Positions 51,035-59,930 of a stretch of DNA of 64,000 nucleotides are shown here, in pieces. The position numbers were made by a program, and so were the translations under genes. Every line of letters starts with the position of its first letter. Position 1 is the stretch's first letter. Under the pieces are notes generated by a model. The model made no database searches. It saw only the letters and a program-made list of their open reading frames with translations, and was not told the DNA's origin. The stretch comes from Gammaproteobacteria bacterium (GTDB taxonomy: Bacteria > Pseudomonadota > Gammaproteobacteria > JAABTG01), in the NCBI GenBank assembly GCA_034522055.1, contig JAXHLS010000002.1, positions 1,488,001 through 1,552,000 of the forward strand, in the 5' to 3' direction.

Positions 51035-51704
51035 TCTATCCCTCTTCCACCTGGTGGCCGAAGCCAGCCTGCTGGTGCAGCTGGTGATGCTATTGCTGCT
51101 GCTGGCCTCGGTGGTCTCCTGGTCCATGATCATCCTCAAGTACATCACCCTGCGCCGTGCCCGCGCCGCGGCGGTGCAGTTCGAGGACCGCTTCTGGTCG
51201 GGCAAGGACCTGGTGCGCCTGTACAACGGCGTGTCCGCCAGCCACGTGCGTTCGGACGGCATGGCGCGCATCTTCGAGGCCGGCTTTCGCGAGTTCGCGC
51301 GCCTGCGCAAGCAGCCGGGCCTGGAGCCTAACGCCATCCTCGACAATTCCCAGCGGGCCATGCGTATCGCGCTGTCGCGGGAGGTAGACGCCCTGGAGAG
51401 TTCCCTGAGCTTCCTGGCCACGGTGGGCTCCACCAGCCCCTACGTCGGCCTGTTCGGTACCGTGTGGGGCATCATGAACTCCTTTCGCGCCCTCGGGAAC
51501 GTCCACCAGGCCACCATCGCCATGGTGGCGCCGGGCATCGCCGAGGCCCTCATCGCCACCGCCATGGGCCTGTTCGCCGCCATCCCGGCGGTCATCGCCT
51601 ATAACCGTTTCAGCCACGACGTGGACCGCCTCCTGAACCGCTACGACACCTTCATGGAGGAGTTCTCCAACCTCCTCCACCGCAAGGTCCACGACCCGCA
51701 ATAA
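51024..51704 (+). CDS. tolQ: Tol-Pal motor protein TolQ
   Basis: 226 residues, GTG start. There are three transmembrane helices: an N-terminal helix (LLVQLVMLLLLLASVVSWSMIILKY) and two that follow the conserved FLATVGSTSPYVGLFGTVWGIMNSF and IAEALIATAMGLFAAIPAVIAYN. It forms the proton-driven inner-membrane motor with TolR that energises TolA and supports outer-membrane constriction at division. Confidence 0.96.
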   Translation: MSTDLSLFHLVAEASLLVQLVMLLLLLASVVSWSMIILKYITLRRARAAAVQFEDRFWSGKDLVRLYNGVSASHVRSDGMARIFEAGFREFARLRKQPGLEPNAILDNSQRAMRIALSREVDALESSLSFLATVGSTSPYVGLFGTVWGIMNSFRALGNVHQATIAMVAPGIAEALIATAMGLFAAIPAVIAYNRFSHDVDRLLNRYDTFMEEFSNLLHRKVHDPQ

Positions 51705-51727
51705 GCCCTCGAGTGCCGGAAGTCCCC

Positions 51728-52156
51728 ATGCGAAGACAGCGCCGCCGCCCCATGTCCGAGATCAACGTCGTGCCCTACATCGACGTCATGCTGGTGCTGC
51801 TGGTGATATTCATGATCACCGCGCCGCTGCTGAGCCAGGGGGTCAAGGTAGACCTGCCCAAAGTGGCCTCGGAGCCCCTGCCCCCCAGCGAGCGCGAGCC
51901 CCTCATCGTCACCGTGGATCGCGAGGGCCGGGTGTTCGTCAATTACGGCGACGACCAGGACACTCCCATCGGCGAGGAGACCCTGATGGCGCGCGTGGCC
52001 GCGTTGTTGCGCAACCAGCCCGACATCCCGGTACTGGTGAAGGGCGACGAGGGCACCGCCTACGGTGCCGTGGTGCGGGTCATGAGCCTGCTCCAGGGAG
52101 CCGGTGCCAAGGGCATCGGCCTCATGACCGACCCGCCCGATCCCGAGCCGCGATGA
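51728..52156 (+). CDS. tolR: Tol-Pal motor protein TolR
   Basis: 142 residues from ATG 51728 (GGAAG 6 nt upstream; a GTG at 51713 is less likely). The single transmembrane helix contains the proton-carrying Asp in VPYIDVMLVLLVIFMI. The periplasmic domain ends in VVRVMSLLQGAGAKGIGLMTD. It overlaps tolA by 4 bp. Confidence 0.95.
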   Translation: MRRQRRRPMSEINVVPYIDVMLVLLVIFMITAPLLSQGVKVDLPKVASEPLPPSEREPLIVTVDREGRVFVNYGDDQDTPIGEETLMARVAALLRNQPDIPVLVKGDEGTAYGAVVRVMSLLQGAGAKGIGLMTDPPDPEPR

Positions 52157-53295
52157 CCACCGTCGGTCCCTGGGACAAGGCCCGCGCCGTGGTGCTGGCC
52201 GTCGGCATCCACCTGGCCGTGCTGGCGGTGCTGGTGGTGAGCCTGGAGTGGACCCCGGATCCACCCGCCGCCGGCCCGCCCACGGGCGAGCCCATCAAGG
52301 CGGTGGCGGTGGACAGCAAGCGGGTGGAACAGGAGGTGCAACGCCTCGAGGACCTGGAGCAAAAACGCAAGGACGAGCTGGCCGCCGAGACCGCCCGCGC
52401 CCGCGAGGCCCGCCTCGCCGAGGAGCGCAAGCTTGCAGAAGCAGCCGCCGAGCGCCGACAAGAGGAGGAGCGCCGCCGCGCCGCCGAGGCCCAACGCAAG
52501 GCGGACGAGGCCAGACAGCAGGCCGCCGTGGAACAGGCCCGACAGGCCGAGGCCCGGCGCGCCGCCGAGGAGCAGAAACGCGAGCAGGCCGAGGCGGCGC
52601 AACGGGCCGCGGAGCAGCGGCGCCGGGAAGAGGAGGCGAAACGACGCGCCGAGGAACAGAAGCTGCAACAGGCCGAGGCCGCGCGCCGGGCCGAGGAGCA
52701 GCGGCGCCAGGAGGCGGAGCAGGCCCGCCTCGCCGCGCAGCAACGACGCCAGGAGGAGGAGGCCAGGCGTGAGGCCGAGGAGCAGCGCCTGCGTGAGGCG
52801 GCGGCCATGCGCCTGGCGGAGGAACGCAAGCAGCGGGAGGCCGAGGCCAAACGCAAGGCGCAGGAGAAGAAACGCGAGGAGGCCGAGGCCAGGCGCCGCG
52901 CCGAGGAGCAACGCCGCCGCGAAGAGACGGCCCGGCGCAAAGAAGAAGAAGAGCGCATGCAGGCCATCCTGGCCGCGGAGGAGGGCGAACTGGCGCGCCG
53001 CCGCCAGAGCCTGGAGGCCCGGGAACTGGATGAGTACCGCCAGGCCATCGCCGATCGCGTGGAGCGCTTCTGGCTGAAACCTCCGGGCACCCCCGATGGT
53101 CTCAAGGTGGAGGTACGGGTGACCCAGATCCCCGGGGGGGAAATCATCAATTACCGGATCACCCGTAGCAGTGGCAACATTGCCTTCGACAGCTCAGTGG
53201 AGAAGGCCCTGGCCAAGGCCTCGCCCCTGCCCCAGCCCGGCAACCCCAGTCTGTTCCAGCGTGAACTCAAGTTTGTTTTCGAACCGGAGGGATGA
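52153..53295 (+). CDS. tolA: Tol-Pal system protein TolA
   Basis: 380 residues: an N-terminal transmembrane anchor (ARAVVLAVGIHLAVLAVLVVS), then a ~230-residue Ala/Glu/Arg/Lys/Gln coiled-coil (about residues 58-285) and a C-terminal domain (YRQAIADRVERFWLKPPG ... FDSSVEKALAKASPLPQP) that contacts TolB/Pal and is a common colicin and phage receptor. The coding region is highly repetitive, which explains the long open frames in other phases. Confidence 0.95.
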   Translation: MTTVGPWDKARAVVLAVGIHLAVLAVLVVSLEWTPDPPAAGPPTGEPIKAVAVDSKRVEQEVQRLEDLEQKRKDELAAETARAREARLAEERKLAEAAAERRQEEERRRAAEAQRKADEARQQAAVEQARQAEARRAAEEQKREQAEAAQRAAEQRRREEEAKRRAEEQKLQQAEAARRAEEQRRQEAEQARLAAQQRRQEEEARREAEEQRLREAAAMRLAEERKQREAEAKRKAQEKKREEAEARRRAEEQRRREETARRKEEEERMQAILAAEEGELARRRQSLEARELDEYRQAIADRVERFWLKPPGTPDGLKVEVRVTQIPGGEIINYRITRSSGNIAFDSSVEKALAKASPLPQPGNPSLFQRELKFVFEPEG

Positions 53296-53298
53296 CCC

Positions 53299-54606
53299 TT
53301 GTTCCATAAAACCCCAGGCCCGCTGACGGCCATCCTCCTGCTGTGCCTGGCCTGGGCCCCCGCCCAGGCGGTGCTGACGGTGAAGATCACCCAGGGTACG
53401 GAGGGGGCCCTGCCCATCGCCGTGGTGCCCTTCCAGTGGCAGGGCGCCACCAGCGTGCCGCCCCAGCGCTTCCACGCCATCATCGGCGATGATCTCAGGC
53501 GCAGCGGGCGCTTCCGGCCCGTGGCGGAGAGCGACCTGCCCGCGCGCCCCCACCAGGGCAGCGAGGTGGATTTCGGCACCTGGCGCAAGCTCGGGGTGGA
53601 CAATCTGGTGGTGGGGCGTCTCCAGGCCCAGCCCGGCGGCCGCTACCGGGTGGAGTTCCAGCTCTTCGACGTCTACAAGGGGACCCAGCTCGCCGGCTAC
53701 AGCATCCCCGTGGCGGGGGAGGACCTGCGCCTCACCGCCCACCGCATCAGCGACATCATCTATCAGAAACTCACCGGCGAGCGCGGCGCCTTCGCCACCT
53801 ACATCGCCTACGTCACCGAGGACCAGGATCCCGCCGGCAAGCGGCGCTACACCCTGGAGGTGGCCGACAGCGACGGCGCCAACCCCCAGACCCTGCTCAC
53901 CTCCGGCCAGCCCATCATGTCACCCGCCTGGTCCCCCGACGGCAGCCGCCTGGCGTACGTCTCCTTCGAGTCCGGCAACTCGGCGGTCTACGTTCAAAAG
54001 GTGAGGACGGGCGAGCGGGAGCAGGTAGCGGGCTTCGAGGGCATCAACAGCGCCCCCGCCTGGTCCCCGGACGGCCGCTTTCTGGCCCTCACCCTGTCCA
54101 GGGACGGTAACCCGGAGATCTACACCCTGGCCCTCGACGGCGGCACCTTCCGGCGCATCACCGACCACGGTGCCATCGATACGGAACCCAACTGGTCCCC
54201 CGACGGCCGCCATATCGTGTTCACCTCGGATCGCGGCGGCCGCGCCCAGATCTACCGCGTCGCCGCGGGCGGTGGACGACCCGCGCGCATCACCTTCGAG
54301 GGTGACTACAACGCCCGCCCCCGCCACTCCCCGGACGGCGAGCGCCTGGCCATGGTCCACGGCCTCAAAGGCGCCTATCATGTGGCCATCATGGACATGG
54401 CTACCGGCAGCCTGCGGATCCTCTCCGACTCGTCCCTGGACGAGACACCCAGCTTCGCCCCCAACGGCAGCATGGTCATCTACGCCACCAACGACGCCTC
54501 GGGGGCCGTGCTGGCCGCCGTGTCCGTGGACGGCCGCACCCGCCAGCGCCTGTCGGTACAACAAGGACGGGTCAGGGAGCCCGCGTGGTCGCCGTTCATC
54601 GAATAG
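53299..54606 (+). CDS. tolB: Tol-Pal system periplasmic protein TolB
   Basis: 435 residues with a signal peptide (residues 1-24, ending APAQA), a TolB N-terminal domain and a six-bladed beta-propeller with repeated AWSPDG motifs (for example SPAWSPDGSRLAYVS, APAWSPDGRFLALTLS, EPNWSPDGRHIVFTSDRGG). The start is a TTG at 53299 with GGAGGG 7-8 nt upstream; no ATG fits the signal peptide. Confidence 0.95.
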   Translation: MFHKTPGPLTAILLLCLAWAPAQAVLTVKITQGTEGALPIAVVPFQWQGATSVPPQRFHAIIGDDLRRSGRFRPVAESDLPARPHQGSEVDFGTWRKLGVDNLVVGRLQAQPGGRYRVEFQLFDVYKGTQLAGYSIPVAGEDLRLTAHRISDIIYQKLTGERGAFATYIAYVTEDQDPAGKRRYTLEVADSDGANPQTLLTSGQPIMSPAWSPDGSRLAYVSFESGNSAVYVQKVRTGEREQVAGFEGINSAPAWSPDGRFLALTLSRDGNPEIYTLALDGGTFRRITDHGAIDTEPNWSPDGRHIVFTSDRGGRAQIYRVAAGGGRPARITFEGDYNARPRHSPDGERLAMVHGLKGAYHVAIMDMATGSLRILSDSSLDETPSFAPNGSMVIYATNDASGAVLAAVSVDGRTRQRLSVQQGRVREPAWSPFIE

Positions 54607-54650
54607 ACATTCTGCCATCCTCGTCACCACCAATGCCGGAGAACAACACC

Positions 54651-55223
54651 ATGGGTCCATCACCTTACACACTGCTGCGGTCGCTGCTGGCCGCCGGCCT
54701 GGCCCTCGCCCTGCTGACCGGCTGCGAGACCATGGGGGGCAGGGACGACGATGCCGCCGCGGGCGCGGCGACGGTGGAAGACCGGGGCCTCACGGCCGAT
54801 GAGATGGAGGCCGAAGGGGCCAGCGCCGGCGCCATGACCGGCGGTGGCGCCTTCCAGGGCCATCCCCTGGACAACCCGGAAGGGCCGTTGGCCCAGCGCA
54901 CCATCTACTTTGACTTCGACCGCGCCGAGATCAAAAACGAGTACCGGGATATCGTCGACGCCCATGCCGCCTACCTGGCCCGCAACGGCGGGGCCTCGGT
55001 GACCCTCGAGGGCCATACGGACGAGCGCGGCTCCCGGGAGTACAACCTCGCCCTCGGCGAGCGCCGGGCCCAGTCGGTGCAGCGGGTGATGGAACTCCTC
55101 GGGGCCTCCCCGGCCCAGCTGCGGGTGGTGAGCTACGGCGAGGAGCAACCCGCCGAGTTCGGCCACGACGAGGCGGCCTGGGCCGCCAATCGCCGGGTCG
55201 AGATCATCTATAAATCCCGCTAG
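54651..55223 (+). CDS. pal: Peptidoglycan-associated lipoprotein Pal
   Basis: 190 residues. The lipobox LLTGC is at about residues 20-24. The OmpA-like domain has IYFDFDRAEIKNEYRDIVDAH, the peptidoglycan-binding LEGHTDERGSREYNLALGERRAQSV and RRVEIIY. It anchors the outer membrane to the cell wall and to TolB. ATG 54651 is chosen because GGAG sits 9 nt upstream; 54633 is also in frame. Confidence 0.95.
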   Translation: MGPSPYTLLRSLLAAGLALALLTGCETMGGRDDDAAAGAATVEDRGLTADEMEAEGASAGAMTGGGAFQGHPLDNPEGPLAQRTIYFDFDRAEIKNEYRDIVDAHAAYLARNGGASVTLEGHTDERGSREYNLALGERRAQSVQRVMELLGASPAQLRVVSYGEEQPAEFGHDEAAWAANRRVEIIYKSR

Positions 55224-55225
55224 CC

Positions 55226-55987
55226 ATGAACAGACTCACCACGATCTTAGTGTGCCTGGCCCTGGCCCCGGCTTCCGCCTGGGCCCAGGGCAGCGTGCAG
55301 GAGAGGCTGGAACGCCTGGAACGCATGGCCTCCAGCGGTGCCCTGATGGAACTCCTGGAGCGCGTGGAGGGCCTGCAGAAAGAGGTGCGGGAGCTGCGCG
55401 GCCAGGTGGAAGAGCAGGGCCACCGCCTGTCCCAGATGGGCGAGCGCCAGAAACAGCTCTACGTGGATGTGGACCGGCGCCTGCAGCGCATGGAAGCGGG
55501 CCGGCCCGTTGCCACGGCCGAGCCGGTGCCCCCCACCACGCCCGTCGCCCCCGCGAAGCCGGCGGACCGCGCGCCCGCCCCCGCGGCCGCGGTGGACCCC
55601 CTGGAGGAGCAGGCGGCCTACGAGGGGGCCTTCGGGCTGTTGCGGGACGGCCGCTACAAGCGCGCGGGCGAGGCCTTCAATCGTTTTCTCGACGAGTATC
55701 CCGCCAGCGGTTACGCCGACAACGCCCTCTACTGGCTGGGGGAGAGCCACTATGTCATCCGCGACTTCGATGCCGCGGCGGCCGCCTTCCGCCGGGTGGT
55801 GGCGGAGCACCCAAACAGCGACAAGACCACCCACGCCCGGCTCAAGATCGGCTACATCCTCCACGAACAGGGCGCACTGGACCAGGCCGAAGAGGTGCTC
55901 ACGGAGCTGGTGAAGGGGCATCCCGACAGCACCGCCGCCCGACTCGCCCACGAGCGCCTCAAGCGGATCCGCGCCGAGCGCGGCTAG
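55226..55987 (+). CDS. cpoB: Tol-Pal cell division coordinator CpoB (YbgF)
   Basis: 253 residues: a signal peptide ending SAWA, an N-terminal trimerising coiled coil (about 22-95), a Pro/Ala linker, and three TPR-like repeats (EGAFGLLRDGRYKRAGEAFNRFL, ADNALYWLGESHYVIRDFDAA, HARLKIGYILHEQGALDQA). CpoB coordinates peptidoglycan synthesis with Tol-driven constriction. It begins 2 bp after the pal stop. Confidence 0.93.
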   Translation: MNRLTTILVCLALAPASAWAQGSVQERLERLERMASSGALMELLERVEGLQKEVRELRGQVEEQGHRLSQMGERQKQLYVDVDRRLQRMEAGRPVATAEPVPPTTPVAPAKPADRAPAPAAAVDPLEEQAAYEGAFGLLRDGRYKRAGEAFNRFLDEYPASGYADNALYWLGESHYVIRDFDAAAAAFRRVVAEHPNSDKTTHARLKIGYILHEQGALDQAEEVLTELVKGHPDSTAARLAHERLKRIRAERG

Positions 55988-56000
55988 TCCGGGAGCGGGC

Positions 56001-56666
56001 ATGGCGGAGCATAGGCCGCGGCCGGAGGAGCGAGTCAGGATCACCGAGATCTTCTTCTCCCTCCAGGGGGAGAGCAGCAGCGTGGGGATCCCCACCACCT
56101 TCGTGCGCCTCACCGGCTGCCCTTTGCGCTGCGGCTACTGCGACACCGCCTACGCCTTCGGCGGCGGCCAGTGGATGACCATGGAGGCCATCCTCGAGGT
56201 CGTCGCCCGCCATCCCACGCACCACATCACCGTGACCGGCGGGGAACCCCTGGCCCAGGAGCGCTGCCATGCCCTGTTGCGCCGCCTGTGCGACGCCGGT
56301 TACCGGGTGTCTCTCGAGACCAGCGGCGCCCTGCCCGTGGAGCGCGTCGACCCCCGGGTGGTGAAGGTAATGGACCTCAAGACCCCGGGCTCGGGGGAGG
56401 TGGGGCGCAACCGTTACGACAACGTGGACCATCTGGACCCCAACGACGAGGTGAAATTCGTCATCTGTGACCGCACCGACTACGAATGGGCGCGGGGGCA
56501 GCTGGCACACCTCGGGCTCCGCGACCGTTGCGGCATCCTGTTCTCGCCCTGCGCCGGGCGCCAGGACCCTGCCGAACTGGCGCGCTGGATCCTCGAGGAT
56601 GGGCTGCCGGTGCGCTTCCAGATGCAGCTCCACAAGCTGTTGTGGGGCGACGAGCCCGGCCGATGA
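56001..56666 (+). CDS. queE: 7-carboxy-7-deazaguanine synthase QueE
   Basis: 221 residues. Radical SAM Cx3Cx2C appears as [10 protein letters not shown], preceded by the family start [21 protein letters not shown] follows. QueE contracts carboxytetrahydropterin to CDG, the base precursor of queuosine. Stop and queC start overlap as ATGA. Confidence 0.94.
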   Translation: MAEHRPRPEERVRITEIFFSLQGESSSVGIPTTFVRLTGCPLRCGYCDTAYAFGGGQWMTMEAILEVVARHPTHHITVTGGEPLAQERCHALLRRLCDAGYRVSLETSGALPVERVDPRVVKVMDLKTPGSGEVGRNRYDNVDHLDPNDEVKFVICDRTDYEWARGQLAHLGLRDRCGILFSPCAGRQDPAELARWILEDGLPVRFQMQLHKLLWGDEPGR

Positions 56667-57352
56667 ACGACCCGGCCGGGACAGCGCGGGCAGTGGTGCT
56701 GCTGTCCGGCGGGCTGGACTCCGCCACCTGTCTGGCGGTGGCCCGGGACGCCGGCTTCGCCTGTTACGCCCTCAGCGTCGACTACGGCCAGCGCCACGAC
56801 GCCGAGCTGGCGGCGGCACGGCGGGTGGCGGCGGCCCTGGGGGTGGTGCGCCATCAGGTGTTCGCGGTGGATCTGCGCCCCATGGGCGGCTCGGCCCTCA
56901 CGGATCCCGCCATGGCCGTGCCCGAGGCCCCCGGGGAGGGGATCCCCCAGACCTACGTGCCGGCCCGCAACACCCTGCTGCTGTCCCTGGCCCTGGGCTG
57001 GGCGGAAGTGCTGGGGGCGCGCCACATCTACATCGGCGTCAACGCGGTGGACTATTCCGGCTATCCCGACTGCCGGCCCGAGTTCATCCGCGCCTTCGAG
57101 GCCACCGCCAACCTGGGGACCCGGGCCGGGGTGGAGGGCGATGGCTTCACCATCGCCACGCCCCTCATCGAGATGCCCAAGCATGACATCATCCGCCTCG
57201 GCCGCAGTCTCGGCGTGGACTACGGCCTCACGGTGTCCTGCTACCAGGCCGATGACGCGGGGCGGGCCTGCGGGCGTTGCGACGCCTGTCGCCTGCGGGC
57301 CACCGGCTTCGAGCGCGCCGGCGGCCCCGATCCCACCCGCTACCAGGCCTGA
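56663..57352 (+). CDS. queC: 7-cyano-7-deazaguanine synthase QueC
   Basis: 229 residues. The PP-loop ATPase motif [17 protein letters not shown] and a C-terminal zinc site with Cys residues in [20 protein letters not shown] identify QueC, which converts CDG to preQ0 with ATP and ammonia. [21 protein letters not shown] is the conserved middle. It is convergent with rapZ and overlaps its 3' end by 13 bp. Confidence 0.95.
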   Translation: MNDPAGTARAVVLLSGGLDSATCLAVARDAGFACYALSVDYGQRHDAELAAARRVAAALGVVRHQVFAVDLRPMGGSALTDPAMAVPEAPGEGIPQTYVPARNTLLLSLALGWAEVLGARHIYIGVNAVDYSGYPDCRPEFIRAFEATANLGTRAGVEGDGFTIATPLIEMPKHDIIRLGRSLGVDYGLTVSCYQADDAGRACGRCDACRLRATGFERAGGPDPTRYQA

Positions 57353-58221
57353 TCGGGGACCTCCGCGAGCTCCCGGTGGCGCACCAGCACCGCCGGGCCG
57401 CGCTCCGCCTGGAGGGCCGCGGCGAGACGTTCGGCCATGTACACCGAGCGATGCTGGCCGCCGGTGCAGCCCAGGGCGACGGTGAGGTAGGCCCGGTTGC
57501 CGGACTCGAAGCGCCCCAGCCAACGGCGGATGAAGGCCTCGATGTCGCCCTCCATTTGGGCGACCATGGGCTCGGCCTCCAGGAAGTCGACGACCGGCTG
57601 CTGGCGCCCGGTGAGCTGGCGCAGCCGCGGCTCCCAGTAGGGGTTGGGCAGGCACCGCAGGTCGAACACGAAGTCCGCATCCCGCGGCACTCCGTGCTTG
57701 AAGCCGAAGGACTGGAACAACAGGGACAGGGAGGCCCCCGCCGTGCCCCCCACGCGGTTCTTGATGAGGTCGCGCAGCTGGTAGAGGGTGGTGCGGCTGG
57801 TGTCGAGACGCAGATTGGCGCTGTCGGCGAAGTGCTCCAGCAACAGCCGTTCCTCCCGGATGGCCTCGGCCAGGGACAGGCCCTCGACGGTGAGAGGATG
57901 GCGGCGGCGGGTCTCGCTGAAGCGCTTGATGAGGATGTCGTCCTCGGCCTCCAGGAACACCACGTCCACCTCCACCCCGAGGGCCTTGAGCTGTTCCAGT
58001 TCAGTGGGGAAGCGACGCAGATCCTCCGCCGGACTGCGGGCATCGATGCCCACCGCGGCGCGCTCGTAGAAGCCGTCCCGGAAGCGCAGCAGCTGGCGGG
58101 TGAACTCCGGCAGCAGGTTGGCGGGGAGGTTGTCGGTGCAGTAGAAACCAAGGTCTTCCAGGGTATGCAAGGCCACGCTCTTGCCGGCACCGGACAGTCC
58201 GCTGATGACCACGAGTCTCAT
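57340..58221 (-). CDS. rapZ: RNase adapter RapZ (YvcJ family P-loop protein)
   Basis: 293 residues with Walker [34 protein letters not shown], the Walker-B-like [24 protein letters not shown], and a C-terminal [19 protein letters not shown] that binds amino-sugar phosphate in E. coli. RapZ controls GlmS expression through RNase E and small RNAs there. It ends the rpoN-hpf-ptsN-hprK-rapZ cluster. Confidence 0.94.
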   Translation of the reverse strand: MRLVVISGLSGAGKSVALHTLEDLGFYCTDNLPANLLPEFTRQLLRFRDGFYERAAVGIDARSPAEDLRRFPTELEQLKALGVEVDVVFLEAEDDILIKRFSETRRRHPLTVEGLSLAEAIREERLLLEHFADSANLRLDTSRTTLYQLRDLIKNRVGGTAGASLSLLFQSFGFKHGVPRDADFVFDLRCLPNPYWEPRLRQLTGRQQPVVDFLEAEPMVAQMEGDIEAFIRRWLGRFESGNRAYLTVALGCTGGQHRSVYMAERLAAALQAERGPAVLVRHRELAEVPDQAW

Positions 58222-58306
58222 GATGGCTGGCTCGATTCAGGCACGGGGTTTCCATGATGGGCCGGGCGGGGGAACTTCACCGCACCGCCCCACCCGGGGT
58301 TGCAAA

Positions 58307-58324
58307 CGCCGCCGGCCGGCGGCG
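58307..58324. repeat. 18-bp perfect GC palindrome between hprK and rapZ
   Basis: CGCCGCCGGCCGGCGGCG lies in the 170-bp gap after hprK. It could form a hairpin in the transcript, but no T-run follows. The rest of the gap shows no gene. Confidence 0.4.
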
Positions 58325-58392
58325 GCTCCAAGGTCGTCCAGGGTAGCCCGCCCGGGCCGGCGGGAAAAGAGGCTTGGGCACCGCCATCGCCC

Positions 58393-58908
58393 TCAGGTCC
58401 CATGCCCGGCCCGGCCCTGCCGGCCCACGAGGTGGGCCGCCGTATCGTAGCCCGCGAGGGCCAGCCGGTGGCGCGCCACCAGAGCCTCGACGAGCGCGGG
58501 ACCGGGCCAGGGTGGGGCCACCCTCAGCACCGCCACTGCCACGCCGTGGCGCGTCTCCTTGGTGAGCGGCGGCTGGAGGTTCGCGCTATCCCGGCCGGTC
58601 GTCGCGGGGTCCAGTTCGATGATCAGATGCAGGAGGTGTTGCGGACACAGGGCCTCATCGCCGAACTGGCGCCGGATATTGAAGGCGCCGAGGCCGCGTA
58701 CGTGAAGGAACTCCCCGGTATGGGGCGGCGGCGTGCCCACCAGGCCCTGGTCCGTGACCTGGAACAGGGCGCAGTCGTCGGCCACCAGGGCGTGACCGCG
58801 GGCCACCAGTTCCAGGCCCAGCCGGCTCTTGCCGCAGCCGGGCGCGCCCGCCAGCAACACGCCAAGCTCGTGGATGACCAGGAAGACGCCATGCAGGACC
58901 CGCTCCAT
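58393..58908 (-). CDS. hprK: Short HPr kinase/phosphorylase (C-terminal domain only)
   Basis: 171 residues matching only the catalytic domain of HprK: HGVFLVIHELGVLLAGAPGCGKSRLGLEL with P-loop GAPGCGKS, then GHALVADDCALF and IIELDPATTGRD. The N-terminal domain found in about 310-residue Firmicute enzymes is absent, as in alphaproteobacterial short HprK. It would phosphorylate an HPr/NPr protein on Ser. The start is uncertain because the frame is open upstream into ptsN. Confidence 0.8.
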   Translation of the reverse strand: MERVLHGVFLVIHELGVLLAGAPGCGKSRLGLELVARGHALVADDCALFQVTDQGLVGTPPPHTGEFLHVRGLGAFNIRRQFGDEALCPQHLLHLIIELDPATTGRDSANLQPPLTKETRHGVAVAVLRVAPPWPGPALVEALVARHRLALAGYDTAAHLVGRQGRAGHGT

Positions 58909-58933
58909 GCGCGCGGCAGCCGGAAGGCGACCC

Positions 58934-59395
58934 TCAGCCGCCCTCGGACTGCTCCACCAGCAGCCGGTGGATCACCGCAGGGTCCTCCTCGGCTCGCAGG
59001 CGCTGGCGGAAGGCGACATCGCGGAACATCTCGGCCAGTTGCCCCAGCACGTCCAGGTGTTCCTGGTTGGCCTCTACCGGTACCAGCAGGCCGAACAGCA
59101 GGTCCACCGGCATATCGTCCACGGCATCGAAATCGAGCCCGTCGGTCAATTTGATGAAGGCCCCCACCGTACCCTCGGCATGGCGGTGGCGCCCGTGGGG
59201 CAAGGCCACACCCTTGCCGATCCCCGTGGTGCCGAGGGCTTCACGCTCGTACAGGCAATCGAAGGCCTCGCGGGCGTCGAAGTCGTCGTGGCCGCTGGCC
59301 AGCATTTGCGCGAGGGTCTGAAGGATGCGCTTCTTGCTTGCGGGGTCGACACGGGTAGCCACCCGGTCGACCGTAATGATGTCCGAGATTTTCAT
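58934..59395 (-). CDS. ptsN: Nitrogen-PTS EIIA protein PtsN
   Basis: 153 residues starting MKISDIITVDRVATRVDPAS. The phosphorylated His lies in GVALPHGRH, within a normal EIIA-Ntr fold. It relays phosphate from NPr and regulates potassium and nitrogen processes. The ATG at 59395 is set by family alignment; the longer frame continues into hpf. Confidence 0.94.
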   Translation of the reverse strand: MKISDIITVDRVATRVDPASKKRILQTLAQMLASGHDDFDAREAFDCLYEREALGTTGIGKGVALPHGRHRHAEGTVGAFIKLTDGLDFDAVDDMPVDLLFGLLVPVEANQEHLDVLGQLAEMFRDVAFRQRLRAEEDPAVIHRLLVEQSEGG

Positions 59396-59447
59396 ATTGT
59401 TATCGGGGTAAGGGCCGGGGGCAGGCCGTGCCCCCGGCCGGTGGGCG

Positions 59448-59762
59448 TCAGATGACCTTGCCGGCCTCCTTGCGGTGATGGTCGGTACGCTTTTCCTTGT
59501 GGCGCATGATCTGGCGGTCGAGTTTGTCGGCCAGGGCATCGATGGCGGCGTACATGTCTTCATGCACCGCATCGGCGAACACCCGGGCCCCGGCGATGCG
59601 CAACGTGGCCTCCGCCTTCTGCTCGAGCTTGTCCACCGTCAGGACCACCTCGGCATCGGTCACGTTGTCGTAATGCCGCTCAATCTTCTGGAGCTTGTTA
59701 TTGACGTAGTCCCGCAGGGGGGGCGTCAACTCGATGTGATGACCGCTAAGATTGATCTGCAT
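59448..59762 (-). CDS. hpf: Ribosome hibernation promoting factor (short form)
   Basis: 104 residues from MQINLSGHHIELTPPLRDYVNNKLQKIERHY to HHRKEAGKVI; the basic KEKRTDHHRKE tail and the length mark the short HPF/YhbH form. It binds the 30S subunit and promotes 100S dimers in stationary phase. The AAGGAGC-like site upstream supports the start at 59762. Confidence 0.94.
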   Translation of the reverse strand: MQINLSGHHIELTPPLRDYVNNKLQKIERHYDNVTDAEVVLTVDKLEQKAEATLRIAGARVFADAVHEDMYAAIDALADKLDRQIMRHKEKRTDHHRKEAGKVI

Positions 59763-59930
59763 AGACAGCTCCTTCAGCGCCTGCCTCGAGCCCGCATTTC
59801 TCACCAGTCTCCGAACACACCACGGGCCGGGACGGGACACGGCCAGAGCGCCGCGAGGGCCCCGTCCGGATTCTGCTCCTGCCTGCATCGTATGGTGACG
59901 TTCCTGGTTCAAGCTGTTGAGAAATGCGGG

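Noticed and set aside
52248-53077. Long plus-strand frames in other phases inside tolA
   Set aside because: The repetitive Ala/Glu/Arg coiled-coil codons keep all frames open; none has a start signal or a family.
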